NCBI GenBank assembly: GCA_023228995.1
Contig: JALOAD010000026.1
Location: 1 to 47,986 of the forward strand
Source of the DNA: JALOAD01 sp023228995 [NCBI: Candidatus Muiribacterium halophilum]
GTDB taxonomy: Bacteria; Muiribacteriota; Muiribacteriia; Muiribacteriales
Reading direction: 5' to 3'
Length of the DNA: 47,986 nt
The position numbers and the translations under genes were made by a program. Every line of letters begins with the position of its first letter. The first letter of the stretch is position 1. A model generated the notes under the pieces. It was not told the DNA's origin and searched no databases. It saw only the letters and a program-made list of their open reading frames with translations. This document shows positions 42,930 to 47,986 of this stretch, one piece after another.

Positions 42930-43652
42930 TTAAATTAAATCTAAATTCTTACAACTCTCCTCAAGACTTTTAGCAACTATATTAGAATACCAATTTATAT
43001 AATTAAGATCTTGGAGTTTTTTTTCCTCATCTTGGTTAACAATTACGCCGACTTCAAGTAAAACCGCCGGAATTTTATTATTTTTCAAAACTACTAGATT
43101 ATCATATAAAAATACTCCACTGTTATCTAACAAAACTTTGTTTTCTCCTTCGTCATTAAGCATATGATGTATTGAAGGCGTAAGTTGTGTAGATTTTAAC
43201 TTTTTAGCGATTGTTCGTGCCAACAATAGGCTTTTAAAATAATTTTCATTTTTTTTAGAAACGAATAAAGAATAGCCTTTGTATTTGTTTGAATACATAG
43301 TATTTAATTTTGTATTTTTCGCTAGGTATTTTTTGTTTACGCTGTCGTGATGTATTGAAAGAAAAAAAGTTGCCTTTGTAGCATTTGCTATCCTAGACCT
43401 ATCAAGTAATGAAAGTTCTTCTTCTCTAGGATTAACAAAAACAACCCCAATGTGTTTATTTTGAAGATGTTTATATAAATTTATGGCAAATACTTTGTTG
43501 AAATTGTACTCACCTATGCCAGTAGCACTATACGCACCTTGTGATTTCGGTGAGTGTCCTATGTCAATAGCAATATTGCATTTGGATATGCTTTTGGCAT
43601 CCGCTATATTCAATAAAAGAAACGCAAGTGTGACTATTCTTTTTAAAAACAT
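42930..43652 (-). CDS. Exported N-acetylmuramoyl-L-alanine amidase (Amidase_3)
   Basis: 240 residues with a signal peptide (1-19). Zinc-amidase motifs are complete: IAIDIGHSP (His33), TGIGEYNFNK (Glu48), FFLSIHHDSVNK (His) and AVLLEVGVIVN (catalytic Glu). These enzymes cut the bond between the peptide and the glycan of the wall. A plasmid-borne exported copy, two bases after the par-associated small gene, would add to the two transglycosylases in making room for the channel, or help in recipient entry. Confidence 0.85.
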   Translation of the reverse strand: MFLKRIVTLAFLLLNIADAKSISKCNIAIDIGHSPKSQGAYSATGIGEYNFNKVFAINLYKHLQNKHIGVVFVNPREEELSLLDRSRIANATKATFFLSIHHDSVNKKYLAKNTKLNTMYSNKYKGYSLFVSKKNENYFKSLLLARTIAKKLKSTQLTPSIHHMLNDEGENKVLLDNSGVFLYDNLVVLKNNKIPAVLLEVGVIVNQDEEKKLQDLNYINWYSNIVAKSLEESCKNLDLI

Positions 43653-43654
43653 TA

Positions 43655-43909
43655 TTATAAAAGACCGTCACGCTCTAGCTTTTCTCTAAGGGCTTGATAT
43701 ATGTATGTATTAAAAGGCATTGTTTTGCCAAATTTTTCACGAATAAGATCTTCCCAAACTACCGGAACGGTAATGAGTTTTTTCTTGGTATCTTCTAAAT
43801 TTAGTTTGGTTCTCTCTTTTTTTATATCCTTGCCATTAACAGTATTGGAAGCAACGCTTCCAACTGTTTCACTCATTCCTAAAATGTCACCGATATTTTT
43901 TTTTGCCAT
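43655..43909 (-). CDS. ParG-like small DNA-binding partition protein (RHH)
   Basis: 84 residues. A flexible charged N-terminus is followed by TKKKLITVPVVWEDLIREKF, a beta strand then helix, and FNTYIYQALREKLERDGLL, the pattern of a ribbon-helix-helix protein. AAAGGAG precedes the ATG. It lies downstream of parA with its own TATAAT (43940-43945) and a palindrome overlapping it, so it likely autoregulates and binds the centromere. In ParG systems the small protein bridges ParA and DNA repeats. Confidence 0.7.
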   Translation of the reverse strand: MAKKNIGDILGMSETVGSVASNTVNGKDIKKERTKLNLEDTKKKLITVPVVWEDLIREKFGKTMPFNTYIYQALREKLERDGLL

Positions 43910-43939
43910 AATGTTTTCTCCTTTATTATGTTCTTCAAA

Positions 43940-43984
43940 ATTATATCACATATATTTTAAATATATATATAAGATATATGTGAT
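43940..43984 (-). promoter_or_regulatory. Promoter overlapped by an 11-base palindrome, parA/RHH intergenic
   Basis: The minus-strand TATAAT is at 43940-43945. The arms ATCACATATAT (43945-43955) and ATATATGTGAT (43974-43984) are perfect. The palindrome includes an AAGATATAT core (43971-43979). ATCACATAT also ends the 12-base arms at 1691-1778. It is a probable operator for the RHH protein. Confidence 0.65.
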
Positions 43985-43985
43985 G

Positions 43986-44687
43986 TTATAAATTCAATAA
44001 TTTTCTAATTTCATCTCTTACTCTTAAAAAGGAATTTTTAGCAGGATTTGTGATGCTGTTAGTGTTGAGTTCTACAACACTTTTGCCTTCTGCTTCTGCA
44101 TTGTCAAATCCAACTGTATTAACTATCCAGTTTTGGATTATTACTATATTTATGTAATTATAAGATGATTGCAAGCTTTCAAAAAAACTTTTGATATGTT
44201 CGATATTTTTTTTGCTTGATTCAATGTTGTTGAACAATATATGAACTGTTTTTTTATCATAAGTATTGGCTTTTTGATTTGCCTTTTCAGAGATTTTATC
44301 AACCGTCGCTAAAAACTGCTTAGTTACTTTAATATCAGCAAGCTTTTCCGAAGTAGGACAAATTAAAAAATCGCTAAGATATACGCTCATAGCATTAATA
44401 TCATTATCAATACCGCCACTGTCAATAAAGACAAGATCTTCGGCTTTATAATTATTATAAAAATCTATCAAATCAGTTTTTGTGGATATATTATCCACTA
44501 ATTTATAATTGCAACTAAGTTGATTTTTCTCTCTCACATTTGAGAGCATTTGAAAACTTTTTCTTTCGTTATCGATGTCAATAACCTTGATATTACTTTT
44601 TATCTCTTTAGAAAATTCTACTATTAAATTCCATAGAATGGAAGTTTTACCAACTCCACCCTTTTGATTTGCAAAAAGGACTATCAT
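43986..44687 (-). CDS. parA: ParA-family partition ATPase
   Basis: 233 residues. The deviant Walker A FANQKGGVGKTS is at 4-15, then VIDIDNERKS (Walker A' region) and VFIDSGG for Walker B. A small ParA without an N-terminal DNA-binding domain (type Ib) is consistent with a ParG-like partner downstream. It drives plasmid segregation over the nucleoid. It overlaps the upstream 105-aa gene by four bases and shares its promoter. Confidence 0.88.
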   Translation of the reverse strand: MIVLFANQKGGVGKTSILWNLIVEFSKEIKSNIKVIDIDNERKSFQMLSNVREKNQLSCNYKLVDNISTKTDLIDFYNNYKAEDLVFIDSGGIDNDINAMSVYLSDFLICPTSEKLADIKVTKQFLATVDKISEKANQKANTYDKKTVHILFNNIESSKKNIEHIKSFFESLQSSYNYINIVIIQNWIVNTVGFDNAEAEGKSVVELNTNSITNPAKNSFLRVRDEIRKLLNL

Positions 44688-45001
44688 TTAATATCCTTTA
44701 TGTCAAATTTCATGTATTGTTTTTCAGAGATAATCAGAAAGTTTCCTATCTCAAAATTTTTTGTGTAGCTTAATGCTTCTAGCAATTCAAGAACATTACA
44801 ACTATAAATGTTCAAATCAAGTTTGACTTCATCAGGCTTATGCTTAACAATCAAATCAATAATTTCTTTACTTTCAAGTGCTATTGCTTCGAATTCTAAA
44901 TTTATATATTCATTGTCCACATCATAATTTTCTTCTGTCAAGAAATTATCATCCTCAAGTTGCAAAAGCAACACCAATTTTGAAAAATCATTTTGTTTCA
45001 T
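44684..45001 (-). CDS. Hypothetical acidic protein upstream of parA, 105 aa
   Basis: Very acidic, with no signal peptide or membrane helix. AAGGAG lies six bases before the ATG, so it is well translated. It is the first gene of the par operon and overlaps parA by four bases. It could be a third partition component or a regulator; no family is recognised. Confidence 0.55.
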   Translation of the reverse strand: MKQNDFSKLVLLLQLEDDNFLTEENYDVDNEYINLEFEAIALESKEIIDLIVKHKPDEVKLDLNIYSCNVLELLEALSYTKNFEIGNFLIISEKQYMKFDIKDIK

Positions 45002-45029
45002 AAAACACTCCTTAAAATAGTTATTCCAA

Positions 45030-45090
45030 ATTATACTATAAATATCTTAAATATATCTTAAATATATCTATGATATATATATAATATATA
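45030..45090 (-). promoter_or_regulatory. par operon promoter with direct ATATCTTAA repeats (centromere/operator candidate)
   Basis: The minus-strand -10 TATAAT is at 45030-45035, preceded by TTTATAG. Upstream, ATATCTTAA occurs at 45042-45050 and 45053-45061, 11 bases apart (one helical turn), followed by ATATCTATGATATATAT. Tandem short repeats over the promoter of parA are the usual layout of a parS/operator site for RHH partition proteins. Confidence 0.65.
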
Positions 45091-45114
45091 CTATTTTATA
45101 AATAATTGCCTATT

Positions 45115-45603
45115 TTATTGAAATGCCGGTCTTTTAGTCCGTCTATACTCCCATGGTGCTACTGGATTAGATAATTGCCATAAGCCAATATTTTTCCTCC
45201 GTGCTATACTCTCTGCCTGCATAAGCGATTGATTATTAGAATATTGTCTATATACCCAAGCCATGCCAAGAGATACTTGATTGAAATTAACATCTTTATT
45301 ACCACAAAACACTCTAGCTATACTTCTACCATATCGATCTATGTTTGCCACATATGCGACTGCATTTTTTTTATAGCACATATCAGATAAACTTTTTTTA
45401 CTTGCTTGACCAAAATCTTGTGATTTTTCGGGAGCGTCAATTTCAGCTAGTCGGATCTTGTATAATTTTTTTGAGTAATCTAATATTTTGAGAGTATCAC
45501 CGTCAGATACACCAACTACAACGCCTTGTATCATACTTTGCGAAAATACAAAAGTTGATGTTAATATAAGTATTGTAATAATCTTTTTAATAATATTTTT
45601 CAT
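45115..45603 (-). CDS. Exported thermonuclease-like nuclease (SNase)
   Basis: 162 residues with a signal peptide (1-22). The staphylococcal nuclease core is intact: VSDGDTLKI (Asp36), YKIRLAEIDAPEKSQ (Arg51, Asp56, Glu59), DRYGRSIARVFC (Arg93) and a C-terminal RRKNIGLW. It would degrade DNA in the periplasm or outside. Such nucleases are frequent next to par genes on conjugative plasmids, and could block competing DNA or help entry. It overlaps the upstream gene by one base. Confidence 0.88.
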   Translation of the reverse strand: MKNIIKKIITILILTSTFVFSQSMIQGVVVGVSDGDTLKILDYSKKLYKIRLAEIDAPEKSQDFGQASKKSLSDMCYKKNAVAYVANIDRYGRSIARVFCGNKDVNFNQVSLGMAWVYRQYSNNQSLMQAESIARRKNIGLWQLSNPVAPWEYRRTKRPAFQ

Positions 45604-45959
45604 TAATCTTCCAAAGAAGTAATTTTTAAAAAACTATAGTTTTTTTCTGAATTTATGATCCAATTTATTTCACAATTTTTATTGTTATTAAAAAAGCTTT
45701 CTATCTCATTATTGGTAATATCAATATCATATAGATTAAAATCAAAATAAAAATATAATTCATCTTGAGTGTTGTCAAATATAAGCTCTTTTTCTTTATC
45801 GAATTCAGCAATATCATTTATAAAAGTTGTACATACTAAATTAGATAGTTCTATATCATTCTCATTGAGCCTTTCCGAACACATATTTTTATATGTTAAA
45901 AAATCTTTGTTATCAATATTTGAATTAAGTATGATATACAGATCGTAATAGTTTTTCAT
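45603..45959 (-). CDS. Hypothetical acidic protein before the nuclease, 118 aa
   Basis: Acidic and Asn/Asp-rich, with no signal peptide. YDLYIILNSNIDNKDFLTYK at the start and a strand-rich body. Its stop overlaps the nuclease start. A cytosolic inhibitor of the nuclease is a possibility given the order, but nothing confirms it. The promoter at 45998-46044 carries the exact 16-base box. Confidence 0.5.
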   Translation of the reverse strand: MKNYYDLYIILNSNIDNKDFLTYKNMCSERLNENDIELSNLVCTTFINDIAEFDKEKELIFDNTQDELYFYFDFNLYDIDITNNEIESFFNNNKNCEINWIINSEKNYSFLKITSLED

Positions 45960-45997
45960 TTCATTTTCCTTCTATCTCTTTCTTATTTAATTTTTTT

Positions 45998-46044
45998 ATT
46001 ATATTATAATGACATATTTTATTTAAAATATATATTATTTTAGT
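45998..46044 (-). promoter_or_regulatory. Promoter with exact 16-base box before the nuclease operon
   Basis: Two overlapping TATAAT hexamers (45998-46003 and 46003-46008, minus strand). The box ACTAAAATAATATATA (46029-46044) starts 36 bases upstream of the second, against 35 at 42884, 10736 and 1790. Confidence 0.55.
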
Positions 46045-46064
46045 AATTATTTACTATAGTTTTT

Positions 46065-46517
46065 TCATTTTAAATATATCTCTTCTTTATTTTTTGGAAT
46101 TTTGAGATTATCTTCAAGTGTAACTATAAATTTACCTCGTCCAAACTCCCAAATATTTTGACCATTATAAACTTCTGAATAAATTTTTTTAAATTCCTTA
46201 TGAAATCGTTTTGTTTCATTCTCTCTTTTTGTTTGGAGCTGGAGCGTTTTGATACACTCAGCTTTACCGCAAGTTTTGTTTGTTGTTTTTGTTTTTATAC
46301 GACAAACACTACAAACATATCTATATCTTTTTTTCGTTTTTCGTTTTGGTTTGTTGTTTATCTTTTCATAACATTTCTCACATAATCCACTTTTTTGTTT
46401 ATATGTTTTTTCAAAAAGTGAAACAAATTCAGGTTGTCTAAAACCACACTTTCTACAAGTATAATGCATAACATCATCTACACCTTCTAATTCACTTCTT
46501 AATATAACTTTTGTCAT
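46065..46517 (-). CDS. Zinc-ribbon protein following rep
   Basis: 150 residues with two cysteine clusters: YTCRKCG…GLCEKCY (about 20-47) and YVCSVC…TCGKAEC (about 68-87), each able to bind zinc. A strongly basic linker (NKPKRKTKKRYRYV) lies between. Residues 90-110 (LQTKRENETKRFHKEFKK) are a charged helix. DNA- or RNA-binding is likely from the basic, zinc-bearing character. It lies 12 bases after rep and may regulate replication. Confidence 0.6.
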   Translation of the reverse strand: MTKVILRSELEGVDDVMHYTCRKCGFRQPEFVSLFEKTYKQKSGLCEKCYEKINNKPKRKTKKRYRYVCSVCRIKTKTTNKTCGKAECIKTLQLQTKRENETKRFHKEFKKIYSEVYNGQNIWEFGRGKFIVTLEDNLKIPKNKEEIYLK

Positions 46518-46529
46518 TTTTATAAATTC

Positions 46530-47384
46530 CTAAATAAGCCCAAGTTCGCGAGCTTTCATTTTTGCGACAAGTTCTTCAGTAGAAACTTTTTTTAATTCAA
46601 TCTCTGCTCTTTTTAATTCAATCTCCAACTCCAATGTTCTATTTTTTTCTCTTAATATTTCAGATTCAGGATCGAAAGCAGGATTAAATTGTTTTATTTG
46701 TTTTGGCTCATCATTTAAAAATTTATTTATATTTTCTTTTTTATTTTTAGGTTGAACTTCTACTAATATTTCAGCATCAATCGTATTGGTTAATTCATCT
46801 TTCTTCATTTTATGTTCTATAATTTTAAGATCTTTATTTTCTAAATCATCTAATTCGTCATCTCGATATTCTGCAATTCTAGTTGATTTACTTGAAGCTT
46901 TAAGTTGCTGAAAATCAAATTCGACACTTAAATTATATCTCAGCTTTTTAATGTCATCCCATTTTCCTTTTCCAAAAATATAGGGATTTAGATACCATGC
47001 ACCTTTAATTTCATCTCCGGCAACGCCATCAACATCATCAACTAATATTTTCTTTGTTTTTAATAAGCTAATTGCTGTATATATACTACTTCTTGAATAC
47101 CCAAGTGTTGCTTTAAGATGATCTATCATAACACGACTTATATCAACTCTATTTTTTCTTAACACCCATTTTTCCAATATTTTGCTTAAAACAAGTTCTG
47201 AGCTTGTGGTAAGATTAGCATCTCTCAAAAGAGGTGCTCCCGCAGTAAATAACATAAGAAAATCAGGTGTTTTATTTTTTTTCACTACTTTTGCTGTTGA
47301 TTTACTCTTAATTTCACCAGTTTCCATGTCTGTATTCGAAATTTCGATCTCAAATAAAGATGTTGTTTGTCCATCTGCTGACAC
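46530..47384 (-). CDS. RepL-like plasmid replication initiator
   Basis: The start is taken at GTG 47384 (AAGGAGATAAT just upstream), giving 284 residues. A longer GTG start at 47438 has no ribosome site. The core has a winged-helix (LGYSRSSIYTAISLLKTKKI) and the RepL hallmark WYLNPYIFGKGKWDDIKKLR. A C-terminal coiled coil (LELEIELKRAEIELKK) is an extension. RepL-type proteins start replication of many Firmicute and some Campylobacter plasmids. It stands alone downstream of the AT-rich repeat region, with the zinc-ribbon gene behind it. Confidence 0.75.
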   Translation of the reverse strand: MSADGQTTSLFEIEISNTDMETGEIKSKSTAKVVKKNKTPDFLMLFTAGAPLLRDANLTTSSELVLSKILEKWVLRKNRVDISRVMIDHLKATLGYSRSSIYTAISLLKTKKILVDDVDGVAGDEIKGAWYLNPYIFGKGKWDDIKKLRYNLSVEFDFQQLKASSKSTRIAEYRDDELDDLENKDLKIIEHKMKKDELTNTIDAEILVEVQPKNKKENINKFLNDEPKQIKQFNPAFDPESEILREKNRTLELEIELKRAEIELKKVSTEELVAKMKARELGLI

Positions 47385-47478
47385 ATTATCTCCTTCAAAA
47401 AATTGACTTAGTCCAAAAAAATAAAATAAAAATATCACAAAAAAATAAATCTGCTTACTTTTTTTGGATTATTTAAAA

Positions 47479-47529
47479 ATTATAGTCCATTAAAAATAAA
47501 CATATACTTAAAATATATATTATTTCAGT
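47479..47529 (-). promoter_or_regulatory. rep promoter with near-exact 16-base box
   Basis: The -10 TATAAT is at 47479-47484 on the minus strand, with GGAC before it. The box ACTGAAATAATATATA (15 of 16) is at 47514-47529, starting 45 bases upstream of the -10, one helical turn more than at the other operons. Confidence 0.5.
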
Positions 47530-47890
47530 AAAAAAATAAATTAGTACAATTTTATTGGACTAGATGTTGAGAAACGAGAACAAATTATTCTGATTTTAGT
47601 AATATAATATTCTGATTTTTTAGTATTTAAATTTAGTTAAAAACTTGACTTAAATAAAAAATAAAATTTCTAAAAACGCGGTGTACTCGGAATTAGATAG
47701 ATTACAGAAAAAAAGTAAAATAGTCCAAAATAATTGGATTCAATCTCTGCTCTATAGTATATTAATAGGGATTTATTTTTTTGTTTTATAGTATTAAATA
47801 TTTTGAGAAAAATTATATTAAAATTTATGAATAAAATATCTTTTGTATATATTAAAGATATTTGAAAGATATGTTATAGCATCTGACGCG
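47530..47890. other. AT-rich origin-like region upstream of rep
   Basis: No gene is visible. The region holds direct repeats TATTCTGATTTT at 47586-47597 and 47608-47619 (22 bases apart). TAGTCCA motifs occur at 47721-47727 and, just outside, 47483-47489 and 47409-47415, with the inverse TGGACTA at 47556-47562. A TCCAA-AATAA-TTGGA palindrome is at 47724-47738. An AAATATCTTT/AAAGATATTT palindrome (47834-47843 and 47854-47863) matches the par-type core. These are candidate iterons, Rep and Par sites. Confidence 0.45.
47834..47863. promoter_or_regulatory. Palindrome AAATATCTTT/AAAGATATTT
   Basis: Perfect 10-base arms with a 10-base spacer, carrying the AAGATAT core of the par operator. A further GAAAGATATG follows at 47864-47873. 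It is a possible extra partition site beside the origin. Confidence 0.45.
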
Positions 47891-47968
47891 CTAACGCTTG
47901 TCGTGAACATTTTTTTTCATAAATTCAAAAAAATCGTCCTTTATTATAAACTTCAACAATTTCACCAT
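47891..47968 (-). CDS. Possible 25-aa ORF at the window edge
   Basis: ATG 47968 directly follows a TAA that may end a gene entering from beyond the window (…CIEVA). It encodes MVKLLKFIIKDDFFEFMKKN and ends at TAG 47891. The ribosome site is weak. A stem GACGCG/CGC-TT-GTC (47885-47902) overlaps its end. It could be chance. Confidence 0.2.
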   Translation of the reverse strand: MVKLLKFIIKDDFFEFMKKNVHDKR

Positions 47969-47986
47969 TTAAGCCACTTCAATACA

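Noticed and set aside
47586-47619. CRISPR-like repeats
   Set aside because: Only two 12-base copies with a 10-base gap; no array structure and no cas genes.
47885-47902. Stem GACGCG/CGCTTGTC as an intrinsic terminator
   Set aside because: On the minus strand no T-run follows; on the plus strand the T-run begins seven bases later and no gene reads into it.

Overview
This is a very AT-rich window that reads as all or most of a conjugative plasmid from a Gram-negative bacterium. I favour a Campylobacterota host (Campylobacter, Arcobacter or Sulfurimonas relatives). Grounds for that are the low GC, the -10-dominated TATAAT promoters, AAGGA ribosome sites, signal peptides and lipoboxes, and a RepL-type initiator next to a ParA locus. 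The host assignment is inference. Every credible gene lies on the minus strand, so transcription runs from high to low coordinates. I see no rRNA, tRNA, CRISPR array, insertion sequence or integrase.

Layout in the direction of transcription. 47.97-43.65 kb is the maintenance region: an about 600-base AT-rich origin-like stretch with repeats, a RepL-like initiator, a zinc-ribbon protein, a secreted thermonuclease, and a parA operon with a ribbon-helix-helix-like partner, followed by a cell-wall amidase. 42.85-35.67 kb is the mobilisation operon: a large coiled-coil protein, an HUH relaxase candidate, two small cytosolic proteins, small envelope proteins and the VirD4/TraD-type coupling ATPase. 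35.59-29.47 kb carries two VirB2-like pilins, a AAA+ ATPase, a protein resembling two fused HU domains, the VirB4/TraC ATPase and a small exported protein. 29.41-21.86 kb has topoisomerase III, two tandem lytic transglycosylases and a VirB6/TraG-like polytopic protein.

21.77-17.86 kb is an accessory stretch: an LprI-domain exported protein, an AbiEii-type toxin with a small partner, and a 320-residue cytosolic protein. 17.71-7.67 kb is a long envelope operon with VirB9-, VirB10-, VirB8- and DotC/VirB7-like proteins and several unrecognised membrane proteins. 7.57-0.08 kb has a 1910-residue methyltransferase-helicase, a protein with two FGK(Y/F)-type repeats, a membrane-anchored DnaJ C-terminal domain without a J domain, and a possibly frameshifted small gene.

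The parts fit one machine. The relaxase and its partner would prepare DNA, the coupling ATPase and VirB4 would drive it through a very divergent type IV channel, and the murein enzymes would open the wall. TopoIII, the methyltransferase-helicase and the thermonuclease would act on DNA, and Rep/Par would maintain the plasmid. No VirB11/PilT ATPase is visible.

The strongest leads for something undescribed are these: a 73-base duplicated segment that gives the relaxase and the next small protein the same C-terminal module; recurring basic TK(I/V)RK-like C-terminal tails on other cytosolic proteins; a 16-base AT-rich box repeated exactly in front of several operons; and AAGATAT-containing palindromes shared by the par operon and distant operons.
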